Assembly (NCBI GenBank): GCA_963830495.1
Contig: CAWHMS010000002.1
Location: forward strand, 1,054,001-1,118,000
Direction of reading: 5' to 3'
Origin: CAWHMS01 sp963830495
GTDB taxonomy: Bacteria > Actinomycetota > Actinomycetes > Propionibacteriales > Nocardioidaceae
DNA: 64,000 nt
The notes beneath the pieces were generated by a model. It saw only the letters and a program-made list of their open reading frames with translations, was not told the DNA's origin and made no database searches. Made by a program: the position numbers and the translations under genes. This document shows positions 42,901 through 51,727 of the stretch, piece after piece. The stretch's first letter is position 1. Each line of letters opens with the position of its first letter.

Positions 42901-43757
42901 GACCAGAACTCCGCGAAGCCCATCGACTCCGCGGCCTTGATCGAGGGCACCAGCAGCTGCCGGGAACCGTCGGACTTGGCGACGTCGATCGCCAGCCCGA
43001 GGTTGATGTGCGGCTGCCGGACCAGGGTGGGCTTGTCGTCCACGACCTCGAAGCCGACGTTCATCGCCGGCATCTCGCGCAGTGCCTTGACCAGGGCGAA
43101 GCCGATGATGTGGGTGAAGGAGACCTTGCCGCCCCTGGCCCTGGCCAGGTGGTTGTTGATGACGACCCGGTTGTCGATCAGGAGCTTCACCGGTACGGAG
43201 CGCACGCTCGTCGCCGTCGGCACGCTCAGGCTGAGGTCCATGTTGGCGGCCGTGCGGGCGGCGGCACCGCGCAGCGGAACCCGCTCCGGACCGGTGACTT
43301 CGTCCGGTCCCCCGCCGGCGCGCGGCTGATCCTTGGGCACGGGCTTCTCGGCCGTGGTCGACGTAGGCGCCGCCGAGGTGGTGTTGCGCGCGGCGGTGGC
43401 ACTCGAGGTGGCCGGCGAACCGGTGACAACTGCCGGGTTGGGCTTCGGTTCGGTGACCTTGGGGGTCGGCTGTGGAGACGACACCGCGGCCGGCTCGGGG
43501 GCCGGTCGCGAGGCTGCCGCCGGGTTCGGGTCCTCGCTCGCTGCTGGTGAGGGCGCCTGCTGGGGAGCCGGCTTCGACGTCGGTGCAGCGGGTCTTCCGT
43601 TGCCGTCGGTGGCGGCGGACTCCTGCCCCTTGAAGAGCTCCTGCCATGCCTCGTCGACGGACGAGGGATCCTCGAGGTAGCGCTCGTGCATCTCGTCGAC
43701 GAGCCACTCGTTGGGGCCGAATCCCGACATGGCGTTGTCGTGCGGGGAGTTGGACAC
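39938..43757 (-). CDS. kgd: Multifunctional 2-oxoglutarate decarboxylase/dehydrogenase Kgd, one-base frameshift
   Basis: Fused E2-E1 enzyme of the actinobacterial TCA cycle, about 1272 residues if repaired. Part 1 (GTG 43757): an E1-type N-terminus (GPNEWLVDEMHERYL), a Pro/Ala-rich linker, and an acyltransferase domain (SVPVKLLIDNRVVINNHLAR, FTHIIGFALVKAL). It shifts frame after VHSVPRLMSG; removing one C from the CCC at 42768-42770 restores GQGCIIGVGAMEFPTEYQGA. Part 2 holds the catalytic HRVIQGAQSGEFLR and the ThDP E1 domain (GMAHRGRLNVLAN, HGDAAFAGQGVVAETL). Sequence is otherwise intact, so an error in the assembly is suspected. Confidence 0.93.
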
Positions 43758-43899
43758 GGCTTCTCGATTCGTCTCTTTCGCTCGTGGGCCTGGTGGGACC
43801 AGTCAAGGCTAACCCCCGATCCGCCAGGCGCGCAGGGCAGCCGGATGCCGTGTGCGCGCCGAATTGAGTCTTGGGGACAAATCGTTCATCCTCGACACG

Positions 43900-44550
43900 A
43901 TGACTAGGCACGAGTTGCACCCGCGGAGAGGCCGCCGCCGCCGTACGGCGGTCGTGGTCGGGACGGCGGTCGCGGCACTGCTGCTGGGCGCGGCCGGCTG
44001 CTCGGGCGACGACGACGATGACGCGTCGGGCGAGGAGACCACGACCACCCAGCCTCCACAGACCGCTGCGGCGACCGAGCTGGACAGACCCGACGCCGGC
44101 TGGCAGATCTCCGTCGCGCAGTGGACCGGTGGCATCGACCAGCAACGCCGCCCGGCCATCTCGCGAGGCATCCAGAACACGCTCGCGAGCTGGGTCGACG
44201 GTGGTTTCGGTGGCGACTACCCACGCTCGGACTTCGCGGCCGGCTTCGCGGACTGGACTACCGATGCCGCCCGGCAGGGTCGCACCGATCGTTTCGTCAC
44301 GACGAATGCCGCGCTCGGCCCGGAGCTGGTGGACCAGGTGGCCGACGAGCGCAGGGCCACCGTGTCAGTGTTCGCCGTGGACGGCGTGCTAGGTGGGGCT
44401 ACCGCGCGGTTGAGGTTGCGCTTCACGGGGCAGCGCAGCTCTGGGGATCTGGTCGTGCTGACGGTCACGGGTCAGGTGCGGTTGACGCATGCGGGTGACC
44501 GTTGGCGGATCTTCGGCTACGACCTCGACCGCATGGTGGAGGCGCGATGA
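43900..44550 (+). CDS. Putative lipoprotein
   Basis: 216 residues. A basic N-terminus and hydrophobic helix end in a lipobox LLGAAGC (Cys34), followed by an acidic Asp run and Thr-rich linker, then a ~150-residue exported domain (GWQISVAQWTGG, RRATVSVFAVDGVLGG, LRLRFTGQRSSGDLV). The domain is not recognised. Its stop overlaps the start of the LCP gene (ATGA), suggesting a joint role at the cell wall. Confidence 0.8.
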   Translation: MTRHELHPRRGRRRRTAVVVGTAVAALLLGAAGCSGDDDDDASGEETTTTQPPQTAAATELDRPDAGWQISVAQWTGGIDQQRRPAISRGIQNTLASWVDGGFGGDYPRSDFAAGFADWTTDAARQGRTDRFVTTNAALGPELVDQVADERRATVSVFAVDGVLGGATARLRLRFTGQRSSGDLVVLTVTGQVRLTHAGDRWRIFGYDLDRMVEAR

Positions 44551-45473
44551 CCAGCTCTGGAGCCGCGCAGGCGAACCGCTGGCTGAGGCGCGCGCGCCGC
44601 TGGGCGACGTTCGGCGTACTGCTCGCCCTGCTCGGTATGTCGGTACCGGAAGACACTCGCACCCAGGCGGATTACGCGCTGATCAAGGTCGAGGGCGCCG
44701 ACGGTGTCGACAACTCCGACCCGGTGGTCTGGATGCTCGCTCTCGGGTCGGATGCCCGACCGGGGCAGCCGGTGCTGCGCAGCCGTTCCGACGCCGTCCA
44801 ACTCGTGGGCATCAATGCCCGCACCCATGCCGGCGTCACGATCGGCATCCCGCGCGACTCCTATGTCGACATCCCAGGATACGGCCGCGACAAGATCAAC
44901 GCGGCCATGGTGTACGGCGGGCCGCAGGCCACGGCTCAGGCGGTCGCGGGTCTGACCGGCATCACCCCGGACTACGTCTTCGTGACCAGCTTCCGCGGGC
45001 TGATCCGGCTGGTGGGTGGAATCAACGGGGTCAAGGCGAAGGTGACCTACCCGATGGACGACCTGGGAGTGACCCTGCGACCCGGAACCCAGGAGCTCAC
45101 CGGAGTGGAGGCGCTGGCCTTCGCGCGGATCCGCTACGGCCTCCCGCGCGGAGACTTCGACCGCTCGATGGACCAGGGCCAGCTGCTCAAGGGTGGGCTG
45201 GCCACGGTGCTCGAGAAGACGAGCCGGCCCGGCTTCTTCGAGCGAGCGCTCAGCCTGATGGCGCAGAACACCGACACCGATCTCGGGCCGGTCGAGCTGT
45301 ATCGCCTCGCGTCGACGGTGCTCGAGGTCGACCCTGGCAAGGTGCGGGTCTGCGTGCTGACCGGCGGTACCGGGAGTGCCGGTGGCGCCAGTGTCGTCTT
45401 CCCCGATCTCGGCCAGGTCCAGGCGCTGGCCGCCGACGTACGGTCCGACGCCACGGTCGACCGGGGCTGTTGA
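44547..45473 (+). CDS. LytR-CpsA-Psr (LCP) family glycopolymer transferase
   Basis: 308 residues: one N-terminal membrane anchor (FGVLLALLGMSV), then the LCP domain outside: LALGSDARPGQPVLRSRSD, SIPRDSYV-like IPRDSYVDIPGYGRDKINAA, LTGVEALAFARIRYG and DFDRSMDQGQLLKG, with the Arg and Asp residues that hold the pyrophosphate lipid. LCP enzymes attach secondary polymers to peptidoglycan. Coupled to the lipoprotein upstream. Confidence 0.92.
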   Translation: MTSSGAAQANRWLRRARRWATFGVLLALLGMSVPEDTRTQADYALIKVEGADGVDNSDPVVWMLALGSDARPGQPVLRSRSDAVQLVGINARTHAGVTIGIPRDSYVDIPGYGRDKINAAMVYGGPQATAQAVAGLTGITPDYVFVTSFRGLIRLVGGINGVKAKVTYPMDDLGVTLRPGTQELTGVEALAFARIRYGLPRGDFDRSMDQGQLLKGGLATVLEKTSRPGFFERALSLMAQNTDTDLGPVELYRLASTVLEVDPGKVRVCVLTGGTGSAGGASVVFPDLGQVQALAADVRSDATVDRGC

Positions 45474-45632
45474 CGCGAGGGCCGCTGCGTTCGGTCCATC
45501 GAACTCGACGAGTGGCAGCAGATGGTCATTTTTGACGAGAGCGGACAGCATGTTGCTGCCTCTCGCCGCGCCCGGCGCTACTCACGGGCTGCTGGCGCCG
45601 TTGGGTGGAGCGCGGTGCTCGTGATCACGCGG

Positions 45633-45704
45633 CGCCCCCGGCAGGATTCGAACCTGCGCTCCCGCCTCCGGAGGGCGGTGCTCTATCCCCTGAGCTACGG
45701 GGGC
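45633..45704 (-). tRNA. tRNA-Arg (anticodon CCG)
   Basis: Complete cloverleaf of 72 bases: acceptor GCCCCCG/CGGGGGC, D arm GCTC/GAGC, anticodon stem CCGCC/GGCGG with loop CTCCGGA (anticodon CCG, codon CGG), T arm GCAGG-TTCGAAT-CCTGC. CCA is not encoded. Two genes from argS, which charges it. Confidence 0.96.
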
Positions 45705-45774
45705 CAGGGCGTGGCCAAATGTAGCAGCGGCGGATCGCTTCGCCCCAATCGCGGCGGCCCCCAAACCGGGCGGG

Positions 45775-45780
45775 TAGCCT
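45775..45780 (+). promoter_or_regulatory. -10 box for leaderless start at 45787
   Basis: TAGCCT followed by exactly six bases and GTG. Confidence 0.6.
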
Positions 45781-45786
45781 CGCCGG

Positions 45787-46176
45787 GTGGCAGGGGGCAT
45801 CCCAACGGTTCTGGTGGTCGACGACTCCGACGTGATCCGCTCGTTGATCATGCTCAACCTCGAGCTGGACGGCTTCGAGGTGCGCGAGGCGTCCGACGGT
45901 CAGCAGTGCCTGGACCTGGTGGGCGACGTACAGCCCGACGTCATCACGCTCGACGTACGGATGCCACGGCGGGACGGCTTCGAGGTGGCGGAGATGCTCC
46001 GTGCCGACCCGGCCACAGCGCACATCCCGATCGTGATCGTGACGGCGCGCGCACAGGGCTCCGACCTGGCCCGAGGAGCGGCGCTCGGGGTCGACGCCTA
46101 TGTCACCAAGCCGTTCGATCCGACCGCTCTGGTGGAGACGGTTCGGTCCGTGATGCGGAGGCACGAGGGGCGCTGA
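45787..46176 (+). CDS. Stand-alone response regulator receiver domain
   Basis: 129 residues, one receiver domain: acidic pair in VLVVDDSDVIR, phospho-acceptor Asp in VITLDVRMPRRDG, switch Thr in IVIVTARAQG and Lys in YVTKPFDP. No output domain, so it must act on another protein. No kinase gene is adjacent. Starts at a GTG six bases after TAGCCT. Confidence 0.92.
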   Translation: MAGGIPTVLVVDDSDVIRSLIMLNLELDGFEVREASDGQQCLDLVGDVQPDVITLDVRMPRRDGFEVAEMLRADPATAHIPIVIVTARAQGSDLARGAALGVDAYVTKPFDPTALVETVRSVMRRHEGR

Positions 46177-46184
46177 CCGCTCGG

Positions 46185-46190
46185 TAGGAT
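46185..46190 (+). promoter_or_regulatory. -10 box for leaderless argS start
   Basis: TAGGAT followed by exactly six bases and the GTG at 46197. Confidence 0.65.
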
Positions 46191-46196
46191 ACGGCG

Positions 46197-47861
46197 GTGA
46201 CCCCCGAGCAGCTCTCCCGGATCGTCCGCGATGCCCTCGGCGCACTCGTCGATCGAGGTGCGCTGGAGCTCGTCGAGGGTCTGCCGTCCGAGATCCGCAT
46301 CGAGCGGCCGAAGAGCAAGGAGCACGGCGACTACGCCACCAACGTCGCGCTCCAGCTGGCCAAGCGCGCCGGCATCGCACCCCGGGAGCTGGCAGACCTG
46401 CTGGCGACCGAGCTGAAGGGCCACCCGAGCATCGCGGGCGTCGACATCGCCGGGCCTGGATTCATCAACATCACCGTGGCCGCGGCAGCGCAGGGTGAAG
46501 TGGCCCGGGCCGTCGTGGCAGCGGGTGCGTCGTACGGCGGATCCGACCGCTTGGCGGGCAGCCGTATCAACTTGGAGTTCGTCTCCGCCAACCCGACCGG
46601 CCCGGTGCACATCGGAGGAGCGCGGTGGGCGCCGGTCGGCGACAGCCTGGCCCGCGTCTTCTCGGCCCTCGGCGCGGACGTCACGAAGGAGTACTACTTC
46701 AACGACCACGGCGCGCAGATCGACCGCTTCGCCCGCTCCCTCCTCGCAGTGGCACGAGGCAGAGAGGTGCCGGCGGACGGCTATGTCGGGGAGTACGTCG
46801 CCGACATCGTCGCCCAGGTGACGTCGGCGCAGCCGGACGTGCTCGACCTTGCGGACGAGGATGCCCAGGAGGTCTTCCGCCGCGAGGGCGTCGAGCTGAT
46901 GTTCGCGCAGATCAAGCAGACGCTGCACGGCTTCGGCGTCGACTTCGACGTCTACTTCCACGAGCAGTCCCTGTACGAGACGCAGGCGGTGGAGCGGGCA
47001 ATCAGCCGGCTCACCGAGATGGGCAACACCTACGAGTCCGACGGGGCGCTCTGGCTGGCCACCGAGAAGTACGGCGACGAGAAGGACCGGGTGCTGGTGC
47101 GGTCCAACGGCGCTCCTGCCTACATCGCCGGCGACTGTGCGTACTACCTCGACAAGCGCGAGCGGGGCTTCGACCTGTGCGTCATCATGCTCGGCGCGGA
47201 TCATCACGGGTACGTCGGCCGGCTGATGGCGATGTGCCGGGCCTTCGGCGACACCCCGCACGTCAACCTCGACGTGCTCATCGGGCAGATGGTCAGCCTG
47301 GTCCGCGACGGTCAGCCGATCCGGATGGCGAAGCGCGCTGGTGCGGTCGTGTTCATCGACGACCTCATCGAGGCGATCGGGGTCGACGCCGCGCGATACG
47401 CGCTGGTGCGCTACTCCACCGACTCGACGATCGACCTCGACCTCGACCTTTGGACGCGGCAGTCGTCCGACAACCCCGTCTACTACGTGCAGTACGCACA
47501 CGCGCGGCTGGCGTCGATCCTGCGCAACGCGGCGGACCTGGGGATCGCCCCGGCGGGAGACGACTTCGACCCGGCCCGGCTCTCGCACGAGCGCGAGGGT
47601 GACCTGCTGCGAGCGCTGGCCGACCTACCAGCCGTGGTCAGCTCCGTCGCCGAGCTGCGCGAGCCGCACCGTCTCGCGCGCTATCTCGAGGCGACGGCTG
47701 CGACCTTCCACAAGTTCTACGACGAGTGCCGGGTCCTCCCGCAGGGCGATGAAGAGGTGACCGATCTGCATCGCGCCCGGCTCCTTCTCGTCGACGCCAC
47801 CCGGGTCGTCTTCGCCAACGGCCTCGGGCTGCTCGGCGTGACCGCACCAGAGCGCATGTGA
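46197..47861 (+). CDS. argS: Arginine--tRNA ligase
   Basis: 554 residues, class I. N-terminal domain LPSEIRIERPKSKEHGDYAT, HIGH-like motif VHIGGARWAP, and RMAKRAG in place of KMSKS, as usual for ArgRS; the DALR anticodon domain is at the end (YYVQYAHARLASILRNAA). Charges tRNA-Arg. It heads the argS-lysA-hom-thrC-thrB cluster, a common order in actinobacteria. Confidence 0.96.
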   Translation: MTPEQLSRIVRDALGALVDRGALELVEGLPSEIRIERPKSKEHGDYATNVALQLAKRAGIAPRELADLLATELKGHPSIAGVDIAGPGFINITVAAAAQGEVARAVVAAGASYGGSDRLAGSRINLEFVSANPTGPVHIGGARWAPVGDSLARVFSALGADVTKEYYFNDHGAQIDRFARSLLAVARGREVPADGYVGEYVADIVAQVTSAQPDVLDLADEDAQEVFRREGVELMFAQIKQTLHGFGVDFDVYFHEQSLYETQAVERAISRLTEMGNTYESDGALWLATEKYGDEKDRVLVRSNGAPAYIAGDCAYYLDKRERGFDLCVIMLGADHHGYVGRLMAMCRAFGDTPHVNLDVLIGQMVSLVRDGQPIRMAKRAGAVVFIDDLIEAIGVDAARYALVRYSTDSTIDLDLDLWTRQSSDNPVYYVQYAHARLASILRNAADLGIAPAGDDFDPARLSHEREGDLLRALADLPAVVSSVAELREPHRLARYLEATAATFHKFYDECRVLPQGDEEVTDLHRARLLLVDATRVVFANGLGLLGVTAPERM

Positions 47862-49255
47862 TGCGCTCACACGAAGCCGGCGCAGTGCACGCCGAGATGG
47901 GTTCGCGCGGGCCGGCTTGGCTGGCCGCGCCGGAGGACGCTAACGAGCTGGTCGCGCGGTTGTGGCCGTCGTCGGCGACCAAGCACGCCGACGGCGTACT
48001 CTCCGTGGCCGGTGTGCGCGTGGACACGATCGCCCGCGAGTTCGGCACGCCGACATACGTCGTCGACGAGGCGGACTTCCGCGGCCGGGCGAGGGCGTTT
48101 CGCGATGCCTTCGTCGGAGCCGACGTCTACTACGCCGGAAAGGCGTTCGTCTCGGTCGCCACCGTGCGATGGATCGCCGAGGAAGGTCTCGGGCTCGACG
48201 TCTGCTCAGGGGGCGAGCTCTCACTCGCACTTCGTGCCGGCTTCGACCCAGCCAGGATCAGCTTCCACGGCAACAACAAGAGCGACGGGGAGCTCAGCCG
48301 CGCGGTGGAGCTCGGAGTCGGCCGGATCATCGTCGACTCCAGGTCCGAGATCGCCCAGCTTGCCGACATCGCCGCCATGCAGGGCCGCACCCAGGACGTC
48401 CTGGTGCGGGTGACCGCGGGAGTCGAGGCGCACACCCACGAGTACATCGCGACCGCACACGAGGATCAGAAGTTCGGCTTCTCCATCACCGAGGGCGATG
48501 CGTTCGATGCGATGACCGCGGTCGAGGCCGCCGCGCCCCTCCGCCTGGTGGGAGTGCACTCGCACATCGGCTCGCAGATCTTCGACACCTCCGCCTTCGA
48601 GGTGGCGGCCCGGCGCGTACTGGCGCTGCATGCGCGCGGGCTGTCCGCGGGCATGGCACTGACGGAGCTCAACCTGGGCGGTGGCTTCGGTATTGCCTAC
48701 ACGTCTCAGGACGATCCGGCCGACCCGATCACGCTCGCAGCCGGAATCCGCGAGATCGTGGCGCACGAGTGCCGAGCGCTCGGGATCGAGGTGCCTCGGC
48801 TGGCGGTCGAGCCCGGTCGCGCGATCGCAGGCCCGTCGACGATAACGCTCTACGAGGTGGGCACGGTCAAGCGGGTGGCGCTCGACGCTGGGGCCAGCCG
48901 ACTGTACGTCGCTGTCGACGGCGGCATGAGCGACAACCTGCGCTCAGCGCTCTATGGTGCCGACTTCTCCTGCACGCTCGCGTCCCGGCGGTCCTCGGCG
49001 TCGCCGCTGCTGGGTCGCGTGGTGGGCAAGCACTGCGAGTCCGGCGACATCGTCGTACGAGACGAGTTCGTGCCGGCGGACATCACGCGCGGCGACCTGC
49101 TCGCCGTACCAGCCACCGGCGCCTACTGCCGATCGCTGGCCAACACCTACAACCATGTGCCCCGCCCGCCGGTCGTCGCCGTCCGCGACGGGACGGCACG
49201 GTTGATCGTGCGCCGGGAGACCGAGGACGATCTGCTCCGCCTCGAGGTCGAGTGA
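47861..49255 (+). CDS. lysA: Diaminopimelate decarboxylase
   Basis: 464 residues, PLP enzyme of fold type III: YYAGKAFVSVATVRWIAEEG with the PLP Lys, LDVCSGGELSLALRAG, HSHIGSQIFD, LNLGGGFGIAY, and VGKHCESGD with the second-subunit Cys, then ATGAYCRSLAN. It makes lysine from meso-diaminopimelate. The ATG overlaps the argS stop (TGATG). Confidence 0.95.
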   Translation: MRSHEAGAVHAEMGSRGPAWLAAPEDANELVARLWPSSATKHADGVLSVAGVRVDTIAREFGTPTYVVDEADFRGRARAFRDAFVGADVYYAGKAFVSVATVRWIAEEGLGLDVCSGGELSLALRAGFDPARISFHGNNKSDGELSRAVELGVGRIIVDSRSEIAQLADIAAMQGRTQDVLVRVTAGVEAHTHEYIATAHEDQKFGFSITEGDAFDAMTAVEAAAPLRLVGVHSHIGSQIFDTSAFEVAARRVLALHARGLSAGMALTELNLGGGFGIAYTSQDDPADPITLAAGIREIVAHECRALGIEVPRLAVEPGRAIAGPSTITLYEVGTVKRVALDAGASRLYVAVDGGMSDNLRSALYGADFSCTLASRRSSASPLLGRVVGKHCESGDIVVRDEFVPADITRGDLLAVPATGAYCRSLANTYNHVPRPPVVAVRDGTARLIVRRETEDDLLRLEVE

Positions 49256-49260
49256 GGCAG

Positions 49261-49350
49261 ATGTCTTGCATGATGGAGGCTGCGGCGGCATTCGTCCTGC
49301 GGCCGGGCACGATGTCCTGGGTGAGCGAGGCAGGGGAGCTGAACAGATGA
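49261..49350 (+). CDS. Small ORF between lysA and hom, coupled to hom
   Basis: Twenty-nine codons starting MSCMMEAAAAFVLRPG, preceded by AGTGAGG, whose TGA overlaps the ATG of hom. Four of 29 residues are Met, an end product of the branch that Hom feeds. It may be a coupling or leader peptide; no homologue is claimed. Confidence 0.4.
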   Translation: MSCMMEAAAAFVLRPGTMSWVSEAGELNR

Positions 49351-50648
49351 CCAAGCGGGTGCGCGTGGCACTGCTCGGCTGCGGCGTCGTCGGAAGCGAG
49401 GTCGCTCGACTGCTCCTCGACCAGGCCGACGACCTGGTGGCCCGGGTGGGCGCCCCGCTCGACCTGGTCGGCATCGCCGTACGACGGCTCGAGCGCACCC
49501 GAGGGGTCGACGTGCCGCGGGAGCTCTTCACGACCGACGCCGAAGCCCTCGTCACCCGCGGGGACGTCGACGTCGTCATCGAGGTCATCGGCGGCATCGA
49601 GCCGGCCCGCAGCTTGATCCTGGCGGCACTCCGGTCCGGGGCCTCGGTCGTCACGGCCAACAAGGCGCTGCTCGCCGAGGACGGCGCCACGCTTTTCCAA
49701 GCGGCGGCCGATGCCGGCCGCGATGTGTACTTCGAAGCCGCCGTGGCCGGTGCGATCCCGATCATCCGGCCTCTGCGCGAGTCGCTGGCCGGCGACAAGG
49801 TGAGCCGGGTGCTCGGCATCGTCAACGGCACGACCAACTACATCCTCGACCAGATGGACACGCACGGCAGCGGCTTCGACGACGCGCTCGACCAGGCTCA
49901 GTCGCTGGGCTATGCCGAGGCAGACCCGACCGCGGACATCGAGGGCTTCGACGCAGCCGCCAAGGCCGCGATCCTCGCCAGCCTCGCCTTTCACACGCGG
50001 GTCACGTCCGCCGACGTGCACCGCGAGGGGATCCTTGACGTGTCCGCCTCCGATGTGGCGTCGGCGCGGCAGATGAACGCCGTCGTCAAGCTGCTGGCGA
50101 TCTGTGACCGGGACGAGCGGGACGGCGCCGCCACGGTGTCGGTGCGGGTGCACCCCGCGATGATCCCGCGGTCGCACCCTCTTGCCAGCGTGCACGGCGC
50201 CTACAACGCCGTGTTCGTGGAGACCGAGGCCGCGGGCGAGCTGATGTTCTACGGACCGGGAGCAGGCGGCTCCCCCACCGCGAGCGCGATCCTCGGCGAC
50301 CTCGTGACCGTCGCGCGGAACCGGCTCAGCCAGGTCACCGGCGCGGGTGAGTCGACGTACGCCCAGTGCGAGATCGCACCGATGGGCCAGACCGTGACGC
50401 GCTACCACGTCGGCATCGACGTCGACGACAAGCCGGGCGTGCTGGCCTCGGTCGCGGAGCTCTTCGCCAGGCACGACGTGTCGATCCAGACCGTGCGTCA
50501 GGAAGGCCGCGGCGACGACGCGCAGCTCGTTGTCGTCACCCACTCCGCTCCGGACTCCGCCCTCTCGGCCACGGTCGACTCGCTGCGGGCGATGGCGATC
50601 GTGCGGGAGGTCACCTCGGTCATGCGGGTCGAAGGCGGCGGCGAGTGA
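49347..50648 (+). CDS. hom: Homoserine dehydrogenase
   Basis: 433 residues. NAD(P) motif LLGCGVVGSEVA, then VVTANKALLAEDG, AVAGAIPIIRPLRESLAGD and GIVNGTTNYILDQM of the active site, and a C-terminal ACT domain (YHVGIDVDDKPGVLASVAEL) that senses threonine. GGGGAG precedes the ATG at 49347. Second step shared by threonine and methionine synthesis. Confidence 0.96.
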   Translation: MTKRVRVALLGCGVVGSEVARLLLDQADDLVARVGAPLDLVGIAVRRLERTRGVDVPRELFTTDAEALVTRGDVDVVIEVIGGIEPARSLILAALRSGASVVTANKALLAEDGATLFQAAADAGRDVYFEAAVAGAIPIIRPLRESLAGDKVSRVLGIVNGTTNYILDQMDTHGSGFDDALDQAQSLGYAEADPTADIEGFDAAAKAAILASLAFHTRVTSADVHREGILDVSASDVASARQMNAVVKLLAICDRDERDGAATVSVRVHPAMIPRSHPLASVHGAYNAVFVETEAAGELMFYGPGAGGSPTASAILGDLVTVARNRLSQVTGAGESTYAQCEIAPMGQTVTRYHVGIDVDDKPGVLASVAELFARHDVSIQTVRQEGRGDDAQLVVVTHSAPDSALSATVDSLRAMAIVREVTSVMRVEGGGE

Positions 50649-51727
50649 GCTCACCGGCTCCGCACCAGTGGCGAGGCGTCATCGAGGAGTACCGCGACTG
50701 GCTGCCGGTGAGCGACGAGACACCCGTCGTCACGCTGCGCGAGGGCGGCACCCCCTTGGTCGAGTCCGGCTGGCTGTCGGAGCTGACCGGCTGCGCGGTG
50801 TGGCTGAAGGTCGAGGCGGTCAACCCGACCGGCTCCTTCAAGGACAGGGGTATGACGGTCGCCGTGTCCCTTGCCGCCGAGCAGGGCGCTGCCGCGGTGG
50901 TGTGCGCCTCGACCGGCAACACGTCGGCATCGATGGCCGCCTACGCCCGGCGGGCTGGCCTGACACCGCTCGTGCTGCTTCCGCAGGGCCGGATCGCGCG
51001 GGGCAAGATGGCGCAGGCGATCATGCACGGCGCCCGGATCATCCAGGTGCGCGGTGGCTTCGACCACTGCCTGGAGCTGGCCAGGGCGTTGGCCAAGGAC
51101 TACCCGGTGGCGCTGGTCAACTCCGTCAACCAGGCTCGCATCGAGGGCCAGAAGACGGCGGCCTTCGAGATCGTGGACTTCCTCGGGGAGGCCCCGCACC
51201 TGCACGTGCTGCCGGTCGGGAATGCGGGCAACATCACTGCCTACTGGAAGGGCTACCGCGACTACGCCGACCACGGCAGGGCCGCACACCGCCCGGTGAT
51301 GTGGGGCTTCCAGGCCGAGGGTGCGGCACCGCTGGTGCACGGTCGGGTGGTCGAGCATCCCGAGACGGTGGCGACGGCGATTCGGATCGGTAACCCCGCC
51401 TCCTGGCTGCTGGCCGAGGCCGCCCGGGACGATTCGGGGGGCGTCATCGAGGCGGTCTCTGACGAGCAGATCCTGCGCGCCCAGCAGCGGCTCGCCGCGC
51501 GCGACGGCGTGTTCGTCGAGCCGGCGTCGGCTGCAGGCGTGGCCGGACTGGTGGCCAAGCTCGAGGCCGGCGACGTAGCCCCCGGGCAGGTCGTCGTGGT
51601 CACCGTCACCGGTCATGGCCTGAAGGACGTCGACACGGCGCTCGACCACGTCGAGGGGCCGCCGGACGTCGTCGTCGACCCCGACGTCGACGAGGCTGCC
51701 CGCGCGGCCGGGCTGCGTGATGACTGA
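50645..51727 (+). CDS. thrC: Threonine synthase
   Basis: 360 residues, PLP fold type II: NPTGSFKDRGMTVAVSLA with the PLP Lys, ASTGNTSASMAAYA, LPVGNAGNITAYWKGY for the phosphate. It turns O-phosphohomoserine into threonine. The GTG overlaps the hom stop (GTGA). Confidence 0.95.
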   Translation: MSSPAPHQWRGVIEEYRDWLPVSDETPVVTLREGGTPLVESGWLSELTGCAVWLKVEAVNPTGSFKDRGMTVAVSLAAEQGAAAVVCASTGNTSASMAAYARRAGLTPLVLLPQGRIARGKMAQAIMHGARIIQVRGGFDHCLELARALAKDYPVALVNSVNQARIEGQKTAAFEIVDFLGEAPHLHVLPVGNAGNITAYWKGYRDYADHGRAAHRPVMWGFQAEGAAPLVHGRVVEHPETVATAIRIGNPASWLLAEAARDDSGGVIEAVSDEQILRAQQRLAARDGVFVEPASAAGVAGLVAKLEAGDVAPGQVVVVTVTGHGLKDVDTALDHVEGPPDVVVDPDVDEAARAAGLRDD

